This document shows positions 16,713 through 23,918 of a stretch of DNA of 43,950 nucleotides, in pieces (the first letter of the stretch is position 1; each line of letters begins with the position of its first letter). The notes under the pieces are model-generated. The model was not told the origin of the DNA, ran no database searches, and saw only the letters and a list, made by a program, of their open reading frames with translations. Made by a program: the position numbers and the translations under genes. The stretch comes from Flavobacteriaceae bacterium (lineage in GTDB: Bacteria > Bacteroidota > Bacteroidia > Flavobacteriales > Flavobacteriaceae): the NCBI GenBank assembly GCA_947459635.1, contig CANHEA010000015.1, positions 1 through 43,950 on the forward strand, written 5' to 3'.

Positions 16713-18923
16713 TTAAAACCAAAATCCTACACTAAACCACGCAAATCCTTTATTGGTTTCTGGCGACCATGAGTATTTAAATTCAATTGGGCCAAGTAAC
16801 GATTCTAAGCCATAGCCAGCGGCATATCCCGAATAGCTAATTCTCGAAATCCAGTCGGATGTTTCAAAAAGACGGTTTTTGATATTGGCAAAATTTGCAG
16901 ATAAGTTGACATGATTCTTTTTATAAAATTCATAGTCCATCGTGATGTCACTTTTAATATAGCTATCACCTGAAAGGCTTAAAAAATCATACCCGTAAAA
17001 TGGCCTAAAATTATTTATCGCAGTATAGCCATAACCTCCCAAAACAAAATCAAAAAAATGTACACTTTCCTTTCCAAATGCAAAGCCCATTTCGGATTGC
17101 ATTTTCACAGTAGTTTTATTAAAAATGGTCTTGGCAAAACCGATATCTCCTTTAGCAATTGAGAATTCTTTAAACTGTTTGGTATAATCGGAAGAAACAA
17201 GGTATGATTGAATATCCCCGACGAAATACCAACCTCTTTTTGGAAAAAATTTATTGTCTAACGCGTCGTATTTTAGATAGCCGAAAATACTGCCGTAGTC
17301 ACTTTTTTCAAAGTCGGAATTAGACACATTTAGTGTGGCAGAACTAATGTCTATATGTTTGTGCTCTATTCCGGCTCCAATAAGGAATTTTTGGATAAAA
17401 ATAGTTTGCAGATAAAATTGGTTTGTAAATTCTGCATAATCAATATTGAGACTTCGGATGCCCAATTGATTTAATAATTCCCCATCGCTAAAATCGGTGG
17501 CGACATTGCGATTAAATCGATTGAATTTTGATTTCACTCCGAAACTCCAGTAAAAACCATTATCGACATAATAGTCAAAATTATATCTGAGATTATCGCC
17601 AATAATTAGGTCTAGCGAGGTAATGTCATTTCTAAAAATGCTGTTTTTTTGTGTGACATTAATTAACACACCGGTTTTAAATAGGTCGTCGAAATGCAAC
17701 GCAAATTTCAAAAATGTCTTCGTTGGATTTTCCGTTAATGTTAGCACCAAATCATCTTTTTCATTATTCTTTTCTAGTTGGTAACTAATAGCGCTAAAAT
17801 TCTGAGTGGAAGCCAAATTATCCATTCCCACTTTAATGTCGTCATACGTGAATTTTGAATTTTGCTTCATTCGTAGTTTTCCGACCACATAAGCCCTTGT
17901 GTATTTTTGCAAAGGATTAATTAGAATATTCTTGATGTTTAATGTGTCTGAATCAATCTGTAATTTCTTTGAAAGGATCACCTTTGTAGAATCTCCCAAC
18001 TTCTTAATTGCTTCGTATTGTGCAAAAGCTGCCTCTTCTCCTTTCTTGATAATTTCTTGACCCCTGTCAAAAGAAATCACACCAAAATCATTAATATCCG
18101 GCTTGATGTAAATATTCGTAAGCGCCACTTTTTGCTTCATCTTTTCAATCATCTGCAGATTGGTGATTTGAACTAAAATTCGAGTCGCTTCCTTCAATGA
18201 TTTTCTGTCTTTTAAATCGTCTTGCACGTCAACGCCAATGATAATATCGGCACCCATTTTCTTTACTTCTTCTATCGGAAAATTATTGGTAACGCCGCCG
18301 TCTACTAATAGTTTCCCGTCGATTTCGATTGGGGAAAACAAAGTCGGAAAGGCGCCGCTAGCCAACAATGCTTGTGCTAGATAACCTTTATTTAGTACTA
18401 CTTCTTCCCCAGTTTCAATGTCTGTGGCGATACATGCAAAAGGAATGGGCAATTGATTAAAATCACGAACATGTCTTACATTATAAGTGAGTCTGTTCAA
18501 TAAATTGTAATTATACAATCCTTTTGACAGCGATGTTGGAATACCAATCTTCAGTTTTTTGAAAGGCAATGTGAATGCGTACATTTCATCATTCCTTTTT
18601 TCATAAAAATTCTTGGATGATCTCGGAATATAATCGCTGAGTAAAGCGTCAAAATCGGTGGCTTGAAAAATAGAATCAATTTGATGTGCCGTATATCCGG
18701 AAGCATACAAGCCGCCAACCACCGCGCCCATGCTTGTTCCTCCGATGTAGTCGATTTTCACACCTGCCTGCTCCAGCACTTTCAATACACCAATATGCGC
18801 AAAGCCTTTCGCTCCGCCGCCACTAAGAACCAAACCAATTTTTGGTCTCTTATTCTCGAGCTCTTGCGAAAACAAATTCACTATCGTAAAAAATGCTAAA
18901 AAAAGTAAAGCAATTTTTTTCAT
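16713..18923 (-). CDS. Patatin-like phospholipase with outer-membrane barrel
   Basis: Predicted outer-membrane-associated lipase, 736 residues. A signal peptide (residues 1-20, ending LFSQ) is followed by a patatin domain with oxyanion loop GGGAKG, nucleophile Ser64 in GTSMG and Asp208 in DGG, the Ser-Asp dyad. A POTRA-like linker (about 340-420) and a C-terminal Omp85-type beta-barrel ending in aromatic-rich WFSVGFWF complete it. This is the PlpD/type Vd-like architecture. The start is placed at ATG 18923, directly before the signal peptide and 7 nt after the uvrC stop; a longer frame from 18986 would run through uvrC. Probably co-transcribed with uvrC. Confidence 0.92.
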   Translation of the reverse strand: MKKIALLFLAFFTIVNLFSQELENKRPKIGLVLSGGGAKGFAHIGVLKVLEQAGVKIDYIGGTSMGAVVGGLYASGYTAHQIDSIFQATDFDALLSDYIPRSSKNFYEKRNDEMYAFTLPFKKLKIGIPTSLSKGLYNYNLLNRLTYNVRHVRDFNQLPIPFACIATDIETGEEVVLNKGYLAQALLASGAFPTLFSPIEIDGKLLVDGGVTNNFPIEEVKKMGADIIIGVDVQDDLKDRKSLKEATRILVQITNLQMIEKMKQKVALTNIYIKPDINDFGVISFDRGQEIIKKGEEAAFAQYEAIKKLGDSTKVILSKKLQIDSDTLNIKNILINPLQKYTRAYVVGKLRMKQNSKFTYDDIKVGMDNLASTQNFSAISYQLEKNNEKDDLVLTLTENPTKTFLKFALHFDDLFKTGVLINVTQKNSIFRNDITSLDLIIGDNLRYNFDYYVDNGFYWSFGVKSKFNRFNRNVATDFSDGELLNQLGIRSLNIDYAEFTNQFYLQTIFIQKFLIGAGIEHKHIDISSATLNVSNSDFEKSDYGSIFGYLKYDALDNKFFPKRGWYFVGDIQSYLVSSDYTKQFKEFSIAKGDIGFAKTIFNKTTVKMQSEMGFAFGKESVHFFDFVLGGYGYTAINNFRPFYGYDFLSLSGDSYIKSDITMDYEFYKKNHVNLSANFANIKNRLFETSDWISRISYSGYAAGYGLESLLGPIEFKYSWSPETNKGFAWFSVGFWF

Positions 18924-18930
18924 GAAAAGT

Positions 18931-20730
18931 TTACAGGTTAGATGTTTTGTAAAAGTCGGTAATTTTTTTTGCTTTTGATGCCCCAACCACAGCAGAAATT
19001 TCGATTTCAGTCGCCAATTTTAATCTTTTAACACTTTTGAAATGCTGAATTAATGTTAACATCGTCTTTTCACCAATACCTGGAATGCTTTCTATGGAGG
19101 AATTTAAAGCTGATTGACTGCGTTTATCGCGGTGAAATGTAATTCCAAAGCGATGTGCTTCGTTTCGCAAATATTGAATAACCTTGAGGGTTTCTGACTT
19201 CTTGTCTAAATACAAAGGCGCGGAATCTCCCGGATAAAACAACTCTTCCAAACGTTTCGCAATTCCGACAATGGCTATTTTGCCACGTAATTCTAAAGCA
19301 TCAATACTTTTTAGCGCTGATGATAATTGCCCTTTTCCACCATCGATAATAATAAGCTGCGGCAAAGGTTGGTTTTCGTCGAGCATGCGTTTATAACGTC
19401 GGTAAACCACTTCTTCCATCGATGCAAAATCGTTCGGTCCTTCTACCGACTTGATGTTAAAATGACGATAATCTTTTTTGCTCGGCTTCCCATCCTTAAA
19501 AACGACACAAGCGGCCACCGGATTGGTTCCTTGAATATTGGAGTTGTCAAAACACTCGATGTGGCGCGGTTCTACTTGCAATCTCAAATCTTTTTGCATT
19601 TGCGCCATAATGCGGTTGGTGTGACGATCCGGATCTACAATTTGCAATTGCTTTAGTTGCTCGATTCTGTAATACTTGGCGTTTCTGATGGATAATTCGA
19701 GTAGTTCTTTTTTATCTCCTAATTGCGGTATGGTCACTTTGAGTAATTCGCCAACCTCAACCTCAAAAGGAACAATAATTTCTTTAGAAAGCAATTGAAA
19801 TCTTTCCCGCAACTCAATGATGGCCAAGCTTAACAGTTCTGAATCTGTTTCTTCTAACTTCTTCTTCATTTCCATGGTGTGCGATCGGATAATCGAACCG
19901 TAGGCGATTTGAAGAAAATTGACATAAGCCGCGCCTTCATCCGAAACAATCGAAAACACATCGATATTGGTTATCTTTGGACTCACTATAGTGGATCGCG
20001 ACTGATAATTCTCTAAAACTTCTATCTTCTCTTTTATTTTCTGTGCTTCTTCAAATTGCATTTCTGCCGCAAAATCCTTCATTTTGGTTTTGAAATCTCG
20101 CATGCTTTCTTTGAAATTTCCTTTCAAGATTTCACGAATTGCGTTTACTTGCGTTTGATAATTATCAAAGGATTCATGTCCTTCACATGGACCTTTGCAA
20201 TTGCCGAGGTGATACTCTAGACAAACTTTAAACTTCCCGTTTTTGATATTCGACGCGCTCAAATCGAAGTTGCAATTGCGCAATGGATACAGCTCTTTAA
20301 TTAAATCTAAAATAGTAGAAACGGTCTTAAAACTAGTATACGGCCCGAAATATTCCGATCCGTCTTTGATCATTCTTCGCGTTGAAAAAACTCTGGGGAA
20401 CGATTCATTCTTGATGCAAATCCACGGGTAAGTTTTGTCGTCGCGCAACATGACATTATAACGCGGCTGCAATTTCTTAATGAGATTATTTTCGAGCAAA
20501 AGTGCATCCGATTCTGTGGCAACCACAATATGTTTTATGGTCACAATTTTTCTAACTAAAACGTTTGTTTTGGCTGTATCGTGGATTTTGTTGAAGTACG
20601 ACGATACTCTTTTCTTCAGATTTTTCGCCTTACCCACATATAAGATCTTGTCTTCTTTGTCGTAATACTGATATACTCCTGGATTGTCAGGCAGCGACTG
20701 GATTTGAAGTTCAAGCGATGGGTTTTGCAT
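18931..20730 (-). CDS. uvrC: Excinuclease ABC subunit C
   Basis: Makes both incisions in UvrABC nucleotide excision repair. The 599 residues show an N-terminal GIY-YIG nuclease (PGVYQYYDKEDKILYVGKAK), a UVR motif near residues 205-240 that contacts UvrB, a central Cys cluster (CLEYHLGNCKGPCEG), an RNase H-like domain (ECFDNSNIQGTNPVAA; LIIIDGGKGQL) and C-terminal helix-hairpin-helix (SIPGIGEKT). It diverges from the PLP decarboxylase gene. A TAnnTTTG box sits 4 nt before the ATG. Confidence 0.98.
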   Translation of the reverse strand: MQNPSLELQIQSLPDNPGVYQYYDKEDKILYVGKAKNLKKRVSSYFNKIHDTAKTNVLVRKIVTIKHIVVATESDALLLENNLIKKLQPRYNVMLRDDKTYPWICIKNESFPRVFSTRRMIKDGSEYFGPYTSFKTVSTILDLIKELYPLRNCNFDLSASNIKNGKFKVCLEYHLGNCKGPCEGHESFDNYQTQVNAIREILKGNFKESMRDFKTKMKDFAAEMQFEEAQKIKEKIEVLENYQSRSTIVSPKITNIDVFSIVSDEGAAYVNFLQIAYGSIIRSHTMEMKKKLEETDSELLSLAIIELRERFQLLSKEIIVPFEVEVGELLKVTIPQLGDKKELLELSIRNAKYYRIEQLKQLQIVDPDRHTNRIMAQMQKDLRLQVEPRHIECFDNSNIQGTNPVAACVVFKDGKPSKKDYRHFNIKSVEGPNDFASMEEVVYRRYKRMLDENQPLPQLIIIDGGKGQLSSALKSIDALELRGKIAIVGIAKRLEELFYPGDSAPLYLDKKSETLKVIQYLRNEAHRFGITFHRDKRSQSALNSSIESIPGIGEKTMLTLIQHFKSVKRLKLATEIEISAVVGASKAKKITDFYKTSNL

Positions 20731-20734
20731 GAAA

Positions 20735-20742
20735 CAAAGTTA
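20735..20742 (-). promoter_or_regulatory. -7 box abutting uvrC
   Basis: TAACTTTG on the minus strand, 4 nt before the uvrC ATG, the same geometry as dinB. Confidence 0.4.
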
Positions 20743-20813
20743 ATTTTAAATGTTTCAAAAACCAAGTGCGTTATTAGCTAACAATTGTCATATTTTATGC
20801 GTCCCAAACCCCG

Positions 20814-20821
20814 TAGTTTTG
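20814..20821 (+). promoter_or_regulatory. -7 box of the PLP decarboxylase
   Basis: TAGTTTTG lies 15 nt before the ATG at 20837, supporting that start over an in-frame ATG at 20750 upstream of the box. Confidence 0.45.
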
Positions 20822-20836
20822 GCGAAAAATTACAAG

Positions 20837-22087
20837 ATGCGCTATTGGACAAAAAAATCAAAAGAAGAATTACAAAGTAAAATTCAACTAGCATTAGCAG
20901 AGAACATCAACTTTTCGCAAGACATTTCTTTGGGCTATCCTGCCTCTAAATTAGACGGAAAAGTGTTCTACGACGACGCGCCTTTTTTGAAAGAAGCACC
21001 AATCTTACAAACTTTTGTTGCCAATCCGAATCACATCGGATGTCATACACTTGGCGATTCTGAAAATGTGTTTAGCGGCACTCATGCGATCGAACGAGAC
21101 GTTTTGAATGTGCTTGCCGTGGATGTTTTTAAAGCAACACCCAATTCATTTGACGGCTATATTTCACCAGGTGGAACCGAAGCAAACATTCAAGCGCTGT
21201 GGATGTATCGCAATTTTTTTATCTATCAAAAGGGAGCTAATACTAACGAAATAGTCATCATTGCCTCTGAAGACACCCATTATTCCATTCCAAAAGGAGC
21301 CAATTTGTTGCAATTGGATTGGATTAAAATGCCTGTTGATCTAGAAACCAGAGTACTCAACAAAGTCTTACTACAAGATAAAATTGTAGAAGCGCACAGC
21401 CATGGGAAAAAGTACTTTATTGTAGTTGCCAATATGGGAACCACGATGTTTGGTTCTGTGGATAATCCGGACGATTATACTACGATCTTAGACAAACATC
21501 AACTCGAATACAAACTGCATATTGATGGCGCATACGGTGGATTTGTTTATCCATTTAGCAACGAGCAATCGAAAATTAATTTTCAAAATCCGAACATCAG
21601 CTCGATTACGATTGATGCGCACAAAATGCTTCAAGCGCCTTACGGAACAGGTGTTTTTATTTGTAGAAAAGGCTTAATTGAAAATGTGCTTACCAAAGAA
21701 GCTGCTTATGTTGAAGGCATGGATTTGACCCTTTGCGGCAGTCGATCAGGGGCCAATGCCATTGCAGTTTGGATGATTTTGTTTACTTATGGACCGAACG
21801 GCTGGTTTGAAAAAATAAGCGTGTTGCAAATGCGGACGCAATTTTTGTGCAATGAACTTGACCGCTTAAATATTGCTTATTTCAGAGAACCTTTTATGAA
21901 TATTGTCACCATCAAATCCGAGCATATTCCGAGAGCATTGGCAATGAAATACCATTTGGTTCCCGATCAACATCATCAGAAAAATGACTGGTATAAAATT
22001 GTGGTGATGCATCACGTAGAAGTGCAACATTTGACTACTTTTATAGGCGAACTCAAAGAATTGCATGCATGCTTAAAAGAGAATTAA
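20837..22087 (+). CDS. PLP-dependent group II decarboxylase family protein
   Basis: Fold-type I PLP enzyme of the glutamate/histidine/aromatic amino acid decarboxylase family, 416 residues. Visible are the cofactor blocks YISPGGTEANIQALWMYRN and LHIDGAYGG (Asp contacting the pyridine nitrogen), and the PLP Lys in TIDAHKMLQAPYGTGVF. The substrate is not readable; the family includes histidine, glutamate and aspartate decarboxylases. The start at ATG 20837 (MRYWTKK) is set by the promoter box. The 3' end overlaps the next gene by 19 nt in another frame, indicating an operon with the folate enzyme. Confidence 0.9.
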   Translation: MRYWTKKSKEELQSKIQLALAENINFSQDISLGYPASKLDGKVFYDDAPFLKEAPILQTFVANPNHIGCHTLGDSENVFSGTHAIERDVLNVLAVDVFKATPNSFDGYISPGGTEANIQALWMYRNFFIYQKGANTNEIVIIASEDTHYSIPKGANLLQLDWIKMPVDLETRVLNKVLLQDKIVEAHSHGKKYFIVVANMGTTMFGSVDNPDDYTTILDKHQLEYKLHIDGAYGGFVYPFSNEQSKINFQNPNISSITIDAHKMLQAPYGTGVFICRKGLIENVLTKEAAYVEGMDLTLCGSRSGANAIAVWMILFTYGPNGWFEKISVLQMRTQFLCNELDRLNIAYFREPFMNIVTIKSEHIPRALAMKYHLVPDQHHQKNDWYKIVVMHHVEVQHLTTFIGELKELHACLKEN

Positions 22088-22632
22088 GGCAACAATATAA
22101 AAATCTACGGCAACAACTTGATGATAATGATATCGCGGAAATGAGTATGTCGATTGCCAATCAATTGATTTCGTTGCCCATTTGGGAAAAGACTTACTAT
22201 CATGTTTTTCTGTCTATTGCGGAAAATAAAGAAGTTGATACGGAAAATATACTGCACGTTCTTGCAGGAAAAGACAAAGAAGTAGTGGTTTCCAAATCAG
22301 ATTTTGTAACGAGACAAATGACCCATTATTTGTTGACTGATTCTACAAAATTGCGCAAAAACAGTTACCATATTCCAGAGCCTGTTGATGGGCTTGAAGT
22401 TCCTGTTGCCAAAATTGATGTGGTTTTTGTTCCGCTGGTAGCCTTTGATATTAAAGGAAATCGGGTGGGTTACGGCAAAGGGTTTTATGATGTTTTCTTG
22501 AGTAAATGCCGTCAGGATGTGCTAAAAATTGGCTTGTCCTTTTTTGAAGCGGAACAAGCTATTGAAGACGTATTTGAGCAAGACGTAAAATTAGATTTTT
22601 GTATTACACCGAATCGCATCTATGAATTCTGA
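22069..22632 (+). CDS. 5-formyltetrahydrofolate cyclo-ligase
   Basis: Converts 5-formyl-THF to 5,10-methenyl-THF using ATP (MTHFS/YgfA family), recycling inhibitory folate. The 187 residues show the N-terminal basic helix LKRELRQQYKNLRQQL, the folate-site segment VPLVAFDIKGNRVGYGKGFYD, the family hallmark, and a typical C-terminal strand. The start overlaps the decarboxylase gene by 19 nt. An intergenic element begins 2 nt after its stop codon. Confidence 0.94.
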   Translation: MLKRELRQQYKNLRQQLDDNDIAEMSMSIANQLISLPIWEKTYYHVFLSIAENKEVDTENILHVLAGKDKEVVVSKSDFVTRQMTHYLLTDSTKLRKNSYHIPEPVDGLEVPVAKIDVVFVPLVAFDIKGNRVGYGKGFYDVFLSKCRQDVLKIGLSFFEAEQAIEDVFEQDVKLDFCITPNRIYEF

Positions 22633-22634
22633 TG

Positions 22635-22769
22635 CCTAGCCCTGATGATTTGAAATTAAAAGGAGGACAGCCAGTGGCTGTCAGGTATTTTGCTTCAGAA
22701 AAAAGCCCTTCAACTATACAACTTCCTCGTTCGACACAAAAGATATAATGAACAGCAGGAAGTAGCTCC
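22635..22769 (+). repeat. Dispersed intergenic element, copy B (centre replaced)
   Basis: The outer arms CCTAGCCCTGATG and ACAAAAGATATAATGAACAG...AGTAGCTCC match copy A almost exactly. The left hairpin arm is missing and about 85 bp of unrelated sequence takes its place, itself holding a 17-nt hairpin (GACAGCCA-G-TGGCTGTC). It begins 2 nt after the folate ligase stop. Confidence 0.7.
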
Positions 22770-22781
22770 AGAAAAAAAAGC

Positions 22782-22841
22782 TAACACGAATGGCGCGAAT
22801 TTTCACAAATTCATTGGTGGGAATTAGTGTAATTCGTGTTA
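22782..22841. repeat. 60-bp inverted repeat between fau and lspA
   Basis: TAACACGAAT (22782-22791) and ATTCGTGTTA (22832-22841) are perfect 10-bp arms around a degenerate interior containing further GCGAATT/AATTCGTG-like words. It sits 5 nt from the lspA stop codon and could terminate transcription from either side. Confidence 0.55.
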
Positions 22842-22845
22842 CCTA

Positions 22846-23445
22846 TTAGTCTTTGTGAAACGCTTTTTTGTTGAATACAATCAAGATTCCTACTCCAGTG
22901 GAGATTGCCATGTCCGCAACATTGAAAATGGCATTAAAGAAAGTGAACGGTTTTCCGCCTATAAACGGCACCCATTCTGGCATCGGATAATCTTGTATGA
23001 AAGGGAAATACAACATGTCGACCACTTTGCCGTGGAAAACTTTGCCGTATGGTTTTTCTGAAAATAAAGTCGCTAGGTGATTGTGACTATCGTCGAAAAC
23101 AATACCGTAAAATACTGAATCGATGATATTTCCGAAAGCGCCAGCGAGGATTAATGCGATGGCAACAATAAGATAAGTGGAGCTGTTTTTCTGTACCGAA
23201 TCCCATAACCAATAACCGATCGCGGTTACTGCCAACAATCTGAAAACGGTCAGAAATAATTTCCCGTAGGTTCCGGGAATTTCGGTTCCCCAAGCCATTC
23301 CTTCGTTCTCAATAAACAAAATCTTACACCAACTAAAAACATTGACTTCTTCTCCCAACACGAAATTGGTTTTGATGTAAATTTTGGAAAGTTGATCTAC
23401 TAGTAGAATAATGAAAATGAGAAAATAGGCGTTTCGTAATGACAT
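22846..23445 (-). CDS. lspA: Lipoprotein signal peptidase
   Basis: Inner-membrane aspartyl protease (SPase II) that removes signal peptides from prolipoproteins. The 199 residues have four membrane helices and both catalytic Asp motifs: GNIIDSVFYG and FNVADMAIS. The protein is longer than E. coli LspA (about 165) because of an extra loop between the two motifs, common in Bacteroidota. It follows the TraR/DksA-like gene but behind a terminator and with its own TAnnTTTG box. Lipoprotein substrates in the window include the M23 peptidase. Confidence 0.96.
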   Translation of the reverse strand: MSLRNAYFLIFIILLVDQLSKIYIKTNFVLGEEVNVFSWCKILFIENEGMAWGTEIPGTYGKLFLTVFRLLAVTAIGYWLWDSVQKNSSTYLIVAIALILAGAFGNIIDSVFYGIVFDDSHNHLATLFSEKPYGKVFHGKVVDMLYFPFIQDYPMPEWVPFIGGKPFTFFNAIFNVADMAISTGVGILIVFNKKAFHKD

Positions 23446-23464
23446 TTTTAGTTTTTTATTGGCG

Positions 23465-23472
23465 CAAAAATA
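23465..23472 (-). promoter_or_regulatory. -7 box of lspA
   Basis: TATTTTTG on the minus strand, 19 nt before the lspA ATG and just downstream of a terminator. Confidence 0.45.
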
Positions 23473-23483
23473 GATTATTTTCT

Positions 23484-23509
23484 AAAAAAAACGCTCCCAA
23501 TGGAGCGTT
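23484..23509 (-). terminator. Terminator after the ileS-TraR/DksA unit
   Basis: Perfect 8-bp stem AACGCTCC/GGAGCGTT (23490-23497 with 23502-23509), 4-nt loop, T run on the minus strand. Confidence 0.85.
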
Positions 23510-23531
23510 AATTTATCGTATCATTTTGCTA

Positions 23532-23912
23532 TTAGCGTTGCATGTTTTTAGCTTCGATACTCATCGTAGCGTGAGGTACAATCATCAAGCGTTCTTTGCT
23601 GATCAATTTACCGGTTACTTTGCAAACACCATAGGTTTTGTTTTCTACGCGGAATAGTGCATTCTTCAAATCGCGAATGAATTTTTCTTGGCGAATAGCC
23701 AATTGCGAGTTCGCTTCCTTCGACATCGTTTCACTTCCTTCTTCGAATGCTTTAAAAGTTGGCGACGTATCGTCGGTTCCGTTGTTTAAATCATTCATAT
23801 AGGCACTCTTTATCAAATCTAAATCGGATTGTGCTTTGTTAATTTTTTTTAAAATCAATTCTTTGAACTCTGCTAAGTCAGCATCTGAGTATCTTGCAAT
23901 TTCATCTACCAT
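23532..23912 (-). CDS. TraR/DksA-family protein lacking the zinc cysteines
   Basis: Cytoplasmic 126-residue protein of the TraR/DksA family, which binds the RNA polymerase secondary channel. A long helical, coiled-coil-like N-terminus (residues 8-90, acidic tip region DLNNGTDDTSPTF) precedes the terminal domain YGVCKVTGKLISKERLMIVPHATMS. Only one Cys remains where DksA has four, so the fold cannot hold zinc in the usual way. It starts 6 nt after the ileS stop, so it is in the ileS operon, and a terminator follows it. Confidence 0.88.
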   Translation of the reverse strand: MVDEIARYSDADLAEFKELILKKINKAQSDLDLIKSAYMNDLNNGTDDTSPTFKAFEEGSETMSKEANSQLAIRQEKFIRDLKNALFRVENKTYGVCKVTGKLISKERLMIVPHATMSIEAKNMQR

Positions 23913-23918
23913 GTCTTC

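Noticed and set aside
18924..18986. 21-residue extension of the patatin-barrel protein
   Set aside because: It overlaps the end of uvrC and would bury the signal peptide.
20750..20836. 29-residue extension of the PLP decarboxylase
   Set aside because: It begins upstream of the -7 box at 20814 and has no family-like sequence.
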